Positions 41,950-52,230 of a stretch of DNA of 64,000 nt are shown here, piece after piece (within the stretch, counting starts at the first letter, position 1; each line of letters opens with the position of its first letter). The position numbers and the translations under genes were made by a program. Origin of the DNA: Marsupella aquatica (taxonomy: Eukaryota; Marchantiophyta); contig OZ316899.1 in assembly GCA_973895155.1 (NCBI GenBank), positions 6,510,001 through 6,574,000 on the forward strand, given 5' to 3'. The notes beneath the pieces are model-generated. The model had not been told where the DNA came from. It ran no database searches and saw nothing but the letters and a program-made list of their open reading frames with translations.

Positions 41950-42504
41950 GACCGTCCCATGAAAAAGCCATCGGATTTCCATCGGACCTTCTAAAAATAG
42001 AAACCAGACCGATACTCCCAACTACGGACTATTCCATATAAAACCCATCGGACACACATTTCCGATCCTCTCCACAACGGACACCTTCTCCTCCTTTGTT
42101 GACGAGATATCCGATCCAACATCCGACGGAAAATGTCCGACATAATTTTTACGCACAAACTATCCGACCCTAAACCCAACGAACACAAATATCCGATGCA
42201 TTCCGTGATGGTCCTAGTCCGATACAACTACCAACGCAAACATCTTGCGATGCATTAAGGTTCGGACAAATTATGCGGTCATGGCGACATAGTTTCCGAT
42301 ATGTTTAGTGTCAGATACTGTCGGATAGTAGTACTATGGGACAGTGTATGCGATGGGTTTTACATCGGAATGTGTAGGTCCGATGGTATCAGGATCGGAA
42401 AATACGTTGCAGGGCATATCGGATATTGTCCGAAGTGTTCCGCATGGGATGGGTGACGTTTGGCTCAAAAGGAGTATCGGAAAACCGCCGAAAATGTACT
42501 AGTG
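41950..42504 (+). repeat. CACTA-2 right subterminal repeats and terminus
   Basis: The motif ATCGGA/TCCGAT and shorter CGGA/TCCG forms occur more than twenty times between 41966 and 42480. The element ends in TGTACTAGTG at 42504. The motif differs from that of CACTA-1 although the two share proteins, which suggests co-evolved but separate end recognition. Confidence 0.8.
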
Positions 42505-43860
42505 TGTACCCATAAACCAGTGACTCCTAACTGATTCCCGGCTTAGGGACTTCTAAGTCATTGCCCCACCACTCTGCCATTCCACTCTCAGCAATCAGAG
42601 CTGTGACAGCCCTCACCCAACCCACTTCAATGCACATGGTACACCTCTTAGTGGCGCTGCTAGTCCCATCATACACTCAGATTGCCTCACACACACACAC
42701 ATCCATGAGAGAAATGAGGCCTGAGGGGAAAACTCAGTTAGATTCAAAGATGTGCACAATAGTTCACTGAGAACACTTGATCCAAACAATAGGCCTGAAG
42801 GCTGTCTCCTCTAGATTGCGATGTGCTTGCCCTGCAAGCCCCGTGCTTGCCCTGCAAGCTCAATCTTGAACCTGAGCCCGACTCACTCCAGATTGCGACC
42901 GCAGATTGGACTCGAACCAATCCCGTACCTGCCTTGCAAACTCAATCCTGAACTCAACCTCCTTCACTGCACTTCATTCTTGGGGGCACATACAGATCTC
43001 ACACCTCCAATTCATAACGTCAAGTTACGCAAGCACAGTTGACTCGACTTCAAAGTTGGTACCAGGCCTAACGACGATCTATCCCAGACTGCAATGAGGC
43101 CCGGCCTCACGCTTGCCCTGCAAGCTCAGCTCTGACCATAAATTCCTTAGTGCTCTCTACCAGACAAAGGCTGGGACTCCCCATGGATCACGTAGCCTTT
43201 CCAGACTGAACTGTAAATGCTCCTCCTGTTGCCCCTCAATCAGTGTCTCAGCCTTCCCAATGTGCTCATCGCAAATCACATTGAAATCCTCCCCACAGTT
43301 TACAATCACCAACACATCACCTATCCCCAAGGCTCTGTATCGGGGGAAAAGAACCCAGTTGTGTTGCCTACTAGAAAGAGCCACAATCCAACTTGCAAAC
43401 CTGGCCAACTATTGTTGTGAAGCGTGACTGATTACTCCTTGAGTAATAGCACAACCAAGCTCTCTCCAACACACAGCTTCCAAGCCCAGCCTTCCTTGCA
43501 CAGAGCTCCTCCCTGCTGCTCAGTCTACGTGAGATCACACAACTGAAGTTCCCCCCCCTAGCCTCTACTGGGGGGCTGCTCTATATACTCTCATACTGAG
43601 CCCAAATGGGTGGATACTACGTTGCTGGAGCCCCATCCCAGCCCTAACAGAGCCGCCACCATCTCTAACACTACTGAACCCTAACTCGCAACTTTATTTC
43701 TATCTTGAATTGGCTATGTACTTCGGATTTGGCCCCCTCCATGGTTTTTGCAAGCTTGCGCCTCCTCTCCCAATTTCTCTATTCAACCATTTGCTGCGTG
43801 GATAGCAGCGTTGGAAGCGGCTTGAGCTCCTCTTTCCAACGAGGTCAATTATAGCCAATT
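42505..43860. other. Unassigned region with short palindromic repeats
   Basis: No recognisable gene. The palindromic motif GCTTGCCCTGCAAGC and close variants occur at about 42826, 42844, 42930 and 43112, each followed by a phrase like TCAATCTTGAACC. A minus-strand frame at 43408-43157 (RYRALGIGDVLVIVNCGEDF) is open but matches no family I know. The stretch could be the LTR or edge of another retroelement. Confidence 0.4.
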
Positions 43861-44260
43861 TAGTCAAATACACATAAAGTTATCCCCCGTAACCGAGAGG
43901 GGGTACTCACCATTGCGTTAACCCGAGTTACATAGCTAATCCGAGTTTGGCTAACCTAGCTATCCTATCTAACCCAACTAGAGCTAACCCGTGGTCTTGG
44001 GTTAGGCCGCTACCCGCTATCCGCTAACCTAGGCTAAGCTGAGCCCGAACCCGAGGTTAGGCTAACCAAAGTTCTGTCTAACCCGAGCTCAATCTAACCC
44101 GGGTTCGGGTTAAGCCTAAGCTGAAGCCTTGTTAACCTGAGCTAAGTTGAAGCCGTGCTGAAGCCGTGTTGACCTGAGCTAAGCTGAATCCAAGCTCACA
44201 TAAGCTAAGTCGTGGCCTTAGCTTAGGGTAACCCGAAACCAAAGCCGAATCCGCTCATTC
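43861..44260. repeat. Degenerate AACCCGAG/AGCTAAG repeat tract
   Basis: About 400 bp are built from irregular repeats of CTAACCCGAG and GAGCTAAGCTGAA-like words in both orientations, with no fixed period. It resembles a decayed minisatellite or an LTR-internal repeat. No ORF is present. The following 44260-44700 shows nothing I can identify. Confidence 0.55.
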
Positions 44261-44729
44261 CGGTCACAAGTTAACCTGTCACACTAATCAGGCCGTATCT
44301 TTCTTAATACACCTTCATTTCCCAAGTGTTTTATATTGATTTTACTTGCCTTGACCAGATCTTTCCAATGCTCTTTACAGATCTGGATTTGGTGACGTAT
44401 TGAAAGAGATATGGTCGCTGACCACCCGCAACATAGCTTTTATTTCCCTAACTTTCTAAGACTAGACTATGAACCACTAACCCAAATAACAAAATGAAGC
44501 TACACACCCAAAGACATTCAGATTTTATCATGAGAACAATCACCATACCACACAGCTTCATATTCAGCTATGGAGACTCGCTTCCTTGAATTACCACGCC
44601 TACCTCCGTACCGGCGTCTTGAAGAGCCTCATGCTCCATCTTGCTAATTTTTATGCAATATCAATAGCTACTCCTTGCATACAACAGCCTAGTTAATCAG
44701 ATTATAGAATAAGGACCATGTCATCGGCG

Positions 44730-45833
44730 TCACAAAGTGAGGTCGACATTCACCCCTTGCCTCAAACATACTTCCTCCATCATGGCACAAGCCATTTCTT
44801 CCCTCTCCACTAGACCAAATTTGATCTCAGACAAAATATACTTGGGCTCCTCGCCCTTCACAATCTTGGTGTAAGCCGATCTTTCTGTTTGGTCAAAAGC
44901 AGTTGACCATTGATCACTATCGAGATACCAAGGACAATTAAAAACTTCCCACGCAATAAGGTCTCTTTTGGGGTGAGAAGCATCCGCGGGATACATTGAA
45001 AACTGAGGATACGTAACATTCCCGTCTGCATCTCGCCCAATGCTTGCCCATCCAGCAAAACAAAGGGGGTAACACCAAAAATATGAATCACTATTAATTT
45101 CCCAATCTACAAAGAAGCGATAAACATATCGCTTAGCCCTTCGACAAATTACATCAACATCAAATTTGTCACTAGACTTGGTTATCCAAATTGCTCGAAA
45201 AAACTTAGATCTCACACAAAATGCATAATCCTTGAAATCATCGAGGATTTTCTCCTTCAAAGATTCAAGATCTTTTTGAGGTGCTGACTCTAAACGATCT
45301 TGAGGAGCACTTAATCCAATCTCATCCAAACAGGCTATCAACAAATGGTTAGAAATGGATTCAACCGATGACCACATGGACCATGTGTGGCACCATTGCT
45401 TGGTCTCAATCTTGGAAAATCCCGCTGGATGAAACCATTGCTTCCTCAATTCTGGCTTACACTGTGCCTCAATCAATTGGCATCAAAGAAGTGGATCTAG
45501 AGTTGAGACAGCAGTGTACATTCGAGCCCGATCCAATCCACAAGCCAATGTTTGACGCCCTTCTCGCTTCTCCCTTTCGCAATACTCATACAACTCTGAG
45601 CATTTGACAAGAAAACCCCCATATTCTGGATTCAAAACAACTGCTAATTTACTGCTACGGATAGACCATTCTTTTAGCTGCGAGGCAAACATCTCGTCAT
45701 GAAGCCTCTTCCTCTCAACATCTGACCACGACACATTCATTTGAATGGCTCTCTCTTCACAAACCCGCAAATCTTCTAGACCCGCAGCGATGTTTGCAGA
45801 GCACAAAATGTATGTGAGTGCATCCAAACTCAT
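44730..45833 (-). CDS. Unknown protein region, downstream part of the FCP1/ParB-like cluster
   Basis: Two open pieces read right to left: 45833-45483 (LDALTYILCSANIAAGLEDL, EWSIRSSKLAVVLNPEY) and 45476-44730 (GFSKIETKQWCHTWSMWSS, then VDWEINSDSYFWCYPLCF and DLIAWEVFNCPWYLDS). They are adjacent, separated by one stop, and probably belong to one gene. The composition is that of a normal soluble protein rich in Trp and acidic residues. I recognise no domain. The position, same strand and close spacing suggest that it is the C-terminal part of the gene that contains the ParB-like segment. It may be an active part of the system or a broken end. Confidence 0.5.
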
Positions 45834-46092
45834 TGTTTTTTAGTACCACGCCTTATTTCACATTCGCCATCCTAGTTTCAAAGATCTTGTAGCTAGCAGG
45901 ATCGATGATCTTCTCATAGTAAGACAGATCATATTGGAGGATTTTCTTTACCCGATTTGCATCCAAAATCCAAGAATTCTCCACAACACACTGCCCAAGC
46001 TTGGACCCGCAAAGGAAAAGGATATCAGTATATTAAGCAATCACTTAGGGAACCTAAACCACTTGCGCAAAAGTGAAACAAAGCCAGAAAAC

Positions 46093-46442
46093 TTACTTGT
46101 TGAGCTCATGCATCGCCAACTCAATCTCAATGAATGAATCATGTTTCCCCTTCAAAATGCGACATATCACCCGAGGATGATACTTTTTGTCGTCGGGGAA
46201 CTGCTTAGCAACTATCATCCACAAATATAGACGATGGTTCCCATCAAAAACCGAAAACATCTTGTCCTTAAGGCACAAGAATTCTGGATTTTTGTCACAT
46301 TCGGCTTCAAACGCGGCATTCTGCTGAACTCAAACATCGTCCCAAGTTGCTCGAATATCTTTGGTGACCAGAATCTCAACACCTTCCGCATCACAGACGG
46401 AAACATAAAACTTGGCCAACTCGTCAACATCAGTGATTTCAC
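46093..46442 (-). pseudogene. ParB-like domain segment
   Basis: On the minus strand the frame 46278-46093 contains VFDGNHRLYLWMIVAKQ and PRVICRILKG, which fits the DGxHRxxA core of ParB/Srx-type domains, followed by a helical stretch (SFIEIELAMHELNK). Upstream, in another frame up to 46442, lies KFYVSVCDAEGVEILV, so one frameshift or short intron separates the halves. ParB-like domains bind or cleave nucleotides and in bacteria and phages often occur with DNA methyltransferases. A methyltransferase-like region lies about 1.7 kb upstream on the same strand. The call is by eye on a short motif. Confidence 0.5.
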
Positions 46443-46758
46443 TAATTCTGGAAATTCTTTTTTCCAAAGTGGCTTGGTAAAATTTCCAAATTAAATAAAT
46501 ACATTATCCAACAACCTTAAATGAAGTTTCCAAAACTTGGAACTGGAATTTCTAGAACACTCTTTCAAGTTTCCTAAACACCAGTTGAAATTTCCAAATC
46601 CATGTAAAATACATTTTTGGCGTACGAATTTGGTGGAGAATAGTCACATGAGTAATGTCACATTTTCATTGTCACCCACTAACGGGAACCATACAGAAGT
46701 CCATAACAATTGTTTACTTGTAATAGGCCTCCCCTCAATATTACAAGTCTCCAAATTT

Positions 46759-47826
46759 TTAAATAACCATCATTGAATGTGTGTTGCTACAAAACATATT
46801 TGAGCAAGTAAGTCTACTTCTTGACTTATCAAACTTTCTATCTCGGTTGCAAGTGTCTTTAGGATACAAGTTTCTAAACTTAGAAGTAAGGTCCCTAGTT
46901 TTTAGGACTTCCCAAACAAATTGCCGCTTATTTTGCAAATATGGGCCGGAATAACCATCTCCAAGTAGACCTTTAGCAATTGAATTGATGTCACGGTCAC
47001 TCATATCCTGCACCGGTGGCAAACTTTGCACGGTATGCTTCACTTCCCAGGAAATCTTGTCTGCCGAGTGATCAAGGACAGTGAAATTATCGACGATGCC
47101 AGCAACGCGGTGCCCCCAGGCTTGAGTGAGTCCTGCAAAGATATCACAATGCCTCCTTTGGGCTTCACCCTTATTGTAGGCGGACCATTTTGGGTAGTTA
47201 ACATTCAGAAAGTGTCTTACATCAAAAGCATTGTGCATTCTTTGAAGAAGTGGAAGCAATATCTCCATCAGAAAAGTGTCGCCTCCCATGTTGTGAAAAA
47301 ATGGAACTGGAAACAACGTGTTAACATTTGGATTTGCGAAACACTTCAGAGGAGAGTCATCAATGAGAACAGTATTTGTCGGACCATATCTATTGCCAAA
47401 ACGATCCCAAACAGTTTGGATTTCCTTGAGAAGTATGTTTGCCTTCCCATCCGTAATATCTGACCTCAAAAAGCCAGTGTCAAACGTTTCTTCTTGGGTG
47501 AATACAAACTTGAACTGCTTTCGTTCAGCATCGTTGAAAACAAGATCCATCATTTCATTTGTTCTTGGCCTTCCCGCGCAAGTCCATATCGCGACATCGT
47601 AATACTTGAAAATCACTTGTAAAAATTTGTGAAGTCCTGGACGCTCCACATACATAAATGTGTTCCCGCCCCGTCTTCCCCAGTGAACGCCCCTCACAGA
47701 TGTGAGGCTCCGAAATGGTCCGGAGCTTTTACTCTTTACGGAATCAAAACAAACCTTATTAAGGTCAAAAATCAAGAGCTTTCGCTTGATCTCTGAGTGG
47801 AGTTTGGGAACAAACTCTGCAAACAT
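46759..47826 (-). CDS. FCP1-like HAD phosphatase domain protein, catalytic motif altered
   Basis: 355 codons are open. The domain has LLIFDLNKVCFDS (HAD motif I, about residue 20), TFMYVERPGLHKFLQVIFKY, VAIWTCAGRPRTNEMM (motif II), DGKANILLKEIQTVWDRFG and NTVLIDDSPLKCFANP (motif III/IV), then PFFHNMGGDTFLMEILLPLL. This is the NIF/FCP1 fold that dephosphorylates the RNA polymerase II tail or other proteins. The second Asp of motif I (DxDxT) is Asn here, as in some plant DLNG-type members, so catalysis by the standard mechanism is doubtful. A good acceptor (TTTGCAG) lies at the very start, so it is probably a later exon of the gene at 47932-49620. Confidence 0.75.
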   Translation of the reverse strand: MFAEFVPKLHSEIKRKLLIFDLNKVCFDSVKSKSSGPFRSLTSVRGVHWGRRGGNTFMYVERPGLHKFLQVIFKYYDVAIWTCAGRPRTNEMMDLVFNDAERKQFKFVFTQEETFDTGFLRSDITDGKANILLKEIQTVWDRFGNRYGPTNTVLIDDSPLKCFANPNVNTLFPVPFFHNMGGDTFLMEILLPLLQRMHNAFDVRHFLNVNYPKWSAYNKGEAQRRHCDIFAGLTQAWGHRVAGIVDNFTVLDHSADKISWEVKHTVQSLPPVQDMSDRDINSIAKGLLGDGYSGPYLQNKRQFVWEVLKTRDLTSKFRNLYPKDTCNRDRKFDKSRSRLTCSNMFCSNTHSMMVI

Positions 47827-47931
47827 AAAAATATCGAGTCCGGATGGTTAGTCATTGCAACAGTCTTGACCAAAGACCACTTGAAATCAAATACCCCGTC
47901 TGTATCCCTCTACACGCGTCTTGCGCAAAAA

Positions 47932-49620
47932 TCATTGTCCACGAGTTATTAGGCACCCATTAGTCCTGACTAGAACCGCATCCTGATCCAAAACATCACT
48001 GAGGCAATTGTCAATCCTCATTTTGTTATCCATTGGATCCGGAGATGGGAGAGGACATTTGTTTATGCTTAGAACTTTATGACTTGAGACAAGAGAGAGG
48101 AAATTGGCACCTGCCTCATTGGTTGCCTTCGCACAATTGACTCGCCTCTCTGACACCTCTGGATTCGCTGTGAGAGAAAATGAGTTATCATTCTCTCCTG
48201 TTACTTCAGCGCTACGAGAGTCAACATTGTCATCGCATTGAAATTCAATCGGAGTGTGATCTTTTTCCACAATCCCAACCTCCTCCACAACAATCTCTTT
48301 TAAGGGTCCAAAATCCACCACCCCCTTCTCGACATCCCCAAGTGTATTTTTTGCCTCACAATCATAAAAAACTGGGCCACTTCGAAGAACTGAAGCATCA
48401 ACCAGAAGAGATTGCTCAACACCTCTGTTGCACTCTAACCCTGGAGGATCTACACGATACGTGTGTAGGGAGACATCATCCACAACATCTTCCAGATTTT
48501 TGTTGAACGCAATCAACCCCGTGCCCGCCTGTAAGTTTTCAGAATTATCTGCCAAACCATAACCTCCTTCAGCCATTACAAGAGGAAATCCTTCGCGACT
48601 TGCAATTGGAACGACTGATGGACCAATACTCATCTCCCCAATGGAACTTAGAAACTTTTCCTCCACTTCCACCCCGGTGTAATGTAAAACTGTACCGGCA
48701 ATCTGATAATGCTGGCCCTCTTTTGCTCCACTAGCATTGGAGTTTTGAGTCAAACTCCCTTCAAGGCCAGGAGGTTTCCACAATGATTTGGCAAACTGTG
48801 CAACCGGAACTAACAATTTAAGATTCTCTGCATAAGCCGTGAGGTCAGAGACATCCTCACGGTCAGAGCAGAATGAAAAACACTCACGCTCAAGCATCAA
48901 TGCATTCTTCAGTACCTGCCCTCTTGTGAAAAAATCCAGGACAATTTCCTCCCTCGAAGAAAATGCATGAATAAAACTCTGTAGGATGTGACTGGGCTTA
49001 ATATTCAATGTGAATGGTCGTCCAGTCGTCAATTTGAAAGGAACAAGGCCTTCAAGTCATGAGATCAATGTGTCCCTTTTTTTCTCCTGCATATCATCCT
49101 TCGAAATATCGGAATAATCCTCTCGACTTGGCTTGATTGTCTCCTCGAGGTCGGACTCCTCCAACACAAAGTGACCGGTAAAATCCTTGAAATGCTTTTC
49201 CCAATCAGGAACCCAATCTTGGGAGACGCCAAGGAAAAGAACCATGTCCGCATCGCCTCTCATGTGTTGCGAAGGAGCATTAACCATAGAACTCCTCATG
49301 AACGAACCATATTCAAGGTGCGCATTATAGTTCTCCGGGAGATCTCGAACAGCTTCAATTATTCTTGCAAGAATAATACCAGGACGAACAAAAAAACAAC
49401 TGTTACCAGATCATTTGTTGGGATATTCACGACGATCTTCAAGAAGTTCAAGATTTCGGACTGCGTCCAAACCGGTTTTCCAGTATGGGTCAAATCAACA
49501 ATGGCTAGAGATGCCAATATTGACTCCTTGCAGCTCGCCGAATCAAAAGGAGGATCAGCAGACGCGAGCAGATTTCCAGTATAGAAAACTCGGTAAGGAT
49601 CCATCCTTGCGCGGAGATGG
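47932..49620 (-). pseudogene. Beta-class N4/N6 DNA-methyltransferase-like gene, broken
   Basis: On the minus strand 49604-49359 contains ASADPPFDSA, matching the DPPY/F catalytic motif IV. After a one-base frameshift comes ARIIEAVRDLPENYN and MVLFLGVSQDW (49350-49057). After an in-frame TGA comes NIKPSHILQSFIHAFSSREE and IVLDFFTRGQVLKNALMLER, which fits motifs X and I (SAM binding) at the C-terminal side, the order of beta-class enzymes. An acidic region of ~280 residues follows to 47932. Such enzymes methylate adenine N6 or cytosine N4. The 5' part is cut at 49621 by a LINE fragment. The Gly pair of FxGxG is partly lost. Two lesions make this copy a pseudogene. The FCP1-like frame follows directly. 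Confidence 0.65.
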
Positions 49621-50818
49621 CCGCCAAACCCCCCTTCTTTTGCCCAATCCTATATGCTTGCAAAATGATAGGGTCATGCACTTTCATCTGAGATTGGAAG
49701 AATGAAATTGCTACCTTCTTGGTGTCTTCCTTCTCCTCCTCAACAAGGCCTGATATTTTGCAGTTGCTGACTCTTGCATGCTGGTTCTTGTGTTCTTCCT
49801 CTAGTGCTCTCCTCTCCTCCTCCTTGGCTTGGACAAATTCCATATGTGATTGTTTTGCAGCCTGTGCAAAGGTTTTGAGCTTCTCCTCAATCTCCCCTAC
49901 AGCCTCATGTATCACTGATTTCTCTGGGCACATACTCTTCTCCATGTCTCCAAAACACGATGCAAGCAATGAGAGTTGCTTACCATTCTCCTGAGTTTGA
50001 GATCGAAGATCACTAATCAACCTCTTTTGCTTGACATTCTCATTATTTAGCTCCGTCACCTCCTTGCTGAGTGTGGTAATCTCAATTGCGGAGTTTTCAG
50101 CCACAACTAAGATTTTCTCAAGCAAAGCCTTGAGATGGGCAATCTCCTCCGTTGCCATCACAAAGCTGAAACTGTTGTTAGAATGTACTCTTAGACGACA
50201 AATAGAAATTGGGAGCAGTAGAGGATGTCAGTTGTAGCTCTACCTTTGCCAGTGATACACTCTTGCTGTTTGCAACACTCTGCCAAAATCTGAGTTCAAA
50301 CCGCAGCCGATTGCCCTTCCAACTCGACGTGAAATTTCGCCCCAAGCTCAGAATCCCGAAACTGGACACGTAGCAGATCGTGCATGCTAAAGTGCATACC
50401 AAACGATGTCGGTTGCAGCTCTAACTTTGCCAGTGATACATTCTCGCTGTTTCCAATGCTCTGGCAAAGTCTGAGCTTAAACCGCAACCGATTGCCCTTC
50501 CAACTCGAAGTGAAATTTTGCCCCGAGCTCAGAATCGCAAAACTAGAGACGTAACAGATCGTGCATGCTAAAGTGCATATCAAACGATGTCGGTTGCAGC
50601 TCTAACTTTGCCAGTAATACATTCTTGCTGTTTCCAATGCTCTGGAAAAATCTGAGCTCAAACCGCAGCCGATTGCCCTTCCAACTCGAAGTGAAATTTT
50701 GCCCCGAGTTCAGAATCGCAAAACTGGAGACGTAGCAGATCGCGCATGCTAAAGTACATACCAAACGATGTCGGTTGCAGCTCTAACTTTGCTAGTGATA
50801 CATTCTTGCTGTTTATAA
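49621..50818 (-). mobile_element. LINE-C: 5' monomers and first part of ORF1 only
   Basis: This is an inverted, almost identical copy of LINE-B 58000-59190. From right to left it has about 3.5 monomers of 181 bp (50818-50180), the ORF1 start at 50158, and about 170 codons of ORF1 (EEIAHLKALLEKILVVAEN) ending at RIGQKKGG near 49625. There the sequence changes to the methyltransferase-like gene. LINE copies normally lose their 5' end; this one lost the 3' end, so recombination or breakage after insertion is likely. On the right it abuts a gypsy fragment at 50818. Confidence 0.88.
50178..50818 (-). repeat. 181-bp monomers of LINE-C 5' region
   Basis: The landmark CTGAGCTCGGGGC/AAATTTCACTTCG recurs at ~181-bp steps (about 50330, 50511 and 50692 on this strand). 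The units are about 90-95 percent alike and match those of LINE-B. The repeated 70-90 codon frames seen here come from the repetition and are not proteins. Confidence 0.85.
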
Positions 50819-51544
50819 GAGGCTGAAGAGCTTTCTCCACTTTGATCCACAAACTACAACAACAAACCAACCGGGTAAAGCTAGCTTGGCAAAATCCTTG
50901 ATGAACCGGCGATAATAACCAATGCAACCCAAGAAGGATCTCACATCTTTTATGTTCTTAGGTTGCATGATATCTAGCCACACTGCTAGCTTACCCTTAT
51001 CAATTTCAATGCCCTTTTTTGATACCTTGTGACCACTACACCTAGGTGGACGTCCCCTTTTTCTCCTTGGTTTGGTTGTTGCTGTTGGTTGAGTGTCTAT
51101 ATCTATCCTGGATGGGGCGTTCATGGCTGGAACATGGGATCGGGTCACCTTTGCCACATCCGCGAATGCATCGGGGAGCTCTTCAATTACTCTGGTAAGG
51201 TGTAGTATCCGTTGGACCTCCGTGTCAGCTTGGGCTGTCCTTGGGTTGTTCCAAAATTGTGAGCTAATTTGCCATGCGAGCTCCTTGTTTATTGTTTCTG
51301 TATCCATCAGTTCTGTACTGAGTTTCGGGAATATTTCCTCATAGAAGTGGCAGTCGGCAAACCTTGCCTTGTATACATCGGCAGTGGTGGGTTCTAAATA
51401 TTGTATGATTGATGTAGAATCAAATCCGATGTAGATACCCTTTTGCCTTTGGGGTCCAAGTTTAGTTCTCTTGGGTCCCATGATGGGTACCAGGACTTGG
51501 CAGCCGAATGTGTGGAGGTGAGCCAAGTTGGGTGGTACGCCCAA
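50813..51544 (-). pseudogene. Chimeric ORF: Ty1/copia integrase end fused to Ty3/gypsy RT end
   Basis: An uninterrupted frame of 243 codons starts in a copia integrase C-terminal region (LHTFGCQVLVPIMGPKRTKL, QKGIYIGFDS, ARFADCHFYEE). It passes through a low-complexity linker (KPRRKRGRPPR) and at about 51040 becomes a gypsy reverse transcriptase end (GHKVSKKGIEIDKGKL, then VRSFLGCIGYYRRFIKDFAKL). The two pieces come from different superfamilies. The open frame may be chance, because the junction of two old insertions need not stay open. After 50880 the gypsy part continues for a short way in another frame, up to the LINE-C border. Confidence 0.7.
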
Positions 51545-52230
51545 TGCTAGGTGGTGAGGTGAGCTAGCATTGAAAGCGGATGGTCAATATCTTAATAGGG
51601 CCACAGCATGTAGAATGGCGTGGCCCCAGGCTGATGGTGGTAAGCTTGTCTGCATTAGTAGTGGTCTTGCTATGGTTTGGAGCCTTTTAATCAGGGATTC
51701 GGCTATCCCGTTTTGAAAATGAACATAAGCTACAGGGTATTCAACTTCTATCCCGGTTGCTATGCAGAAGTCGTCAAATGTCTGGGATGTGAATTACCCA
51801 GCATTATCAACTCTTAATGTCTTGATGGGGTGGTCAGCAACTGTGCTTTTAATCGCAGGATGTGGGCTAACAGTCAGGAGAAAACCAAATTGCGTGTGGA
51901 GAGGAGGGATACTTGGGACCACTTGGATGAGGTATCGATAATGGCCAAGAAGAAACGGAAAGGGCCACTGGGGGGATCTACAGGGCCACATACATCTGCA
52001 TGGATTTGTTCTAGGAAACGTGGGATTTGCTTGTCTGTGGTGGATGGTGATGGCTTCATTGTAAGTTTGCCTTGAGATGATTGTTGAGGACAGTGATCTG
52101 CAAAACATCGCCAGATCCCACTCAACGATGAATCTCCATCAGTACCAAATACAAATTCAATTAATGCGGTCCATTCAATTATGCTGTATTGTAAAACTGA
52201 GCCCCAGCAAGCACATTTGCCAGTTTCCAT
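51545..52230 (-). pseudogene. Ty1/copia integrase core, frameshifted
   Basis: On the minus strand 52230-51874 reads SSQGKLTMKPSPSTTDKQIP, then FLEQIHADVCGPVDPPSGPF and FFLAIIDTSSKWSQVSLL, which is the copia integrase core with its first Asp (HADV). A frame change leads to IKTLRVDNAG near 51800 with the second Asp. The rest to 51545 is broken. It belongs to the same subfamily as the plus-strand copia at 62805-64000 (HADVCGPIDPPSGPF). Role in the intact element: cDNA integration. Confidence 0.82.

Larger units (their letters stand above)
35099..42504. mobile_element. CACTA-2, an En/Spm-like transposon with SET-domain gene
   Basis: The right terminus at 42504 reads TACTAGTG, the inverse of CACTAGTA, and is preceded by 500 bp dense in TCGGA/TCCGA motifs. 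The same motif recurs around 36230-36370 between the divergent genes. Content from left to right: TNPA-like gene (minus, cut by LINE-A), zinc-finger/SET gene (plus) and TNP2 (plus). It is a homologue of CACTA-1 with the same gene order, mirrored, but has a different subterminal motif. The left end is missing beyond LINE-A. Bases 42505-42507 (TGT) would be the target duplication. Confidence 0.85.

Noticed and set aside
44730-49620. Bacterial contamination as the source of the methyltransferase/ParB-like genes
   Set aside because: The region is embedded between plant transposons, shows intron-like splice signals, is AT-rich like its neighbours and has the eukaryote-typical FCP1 domain.
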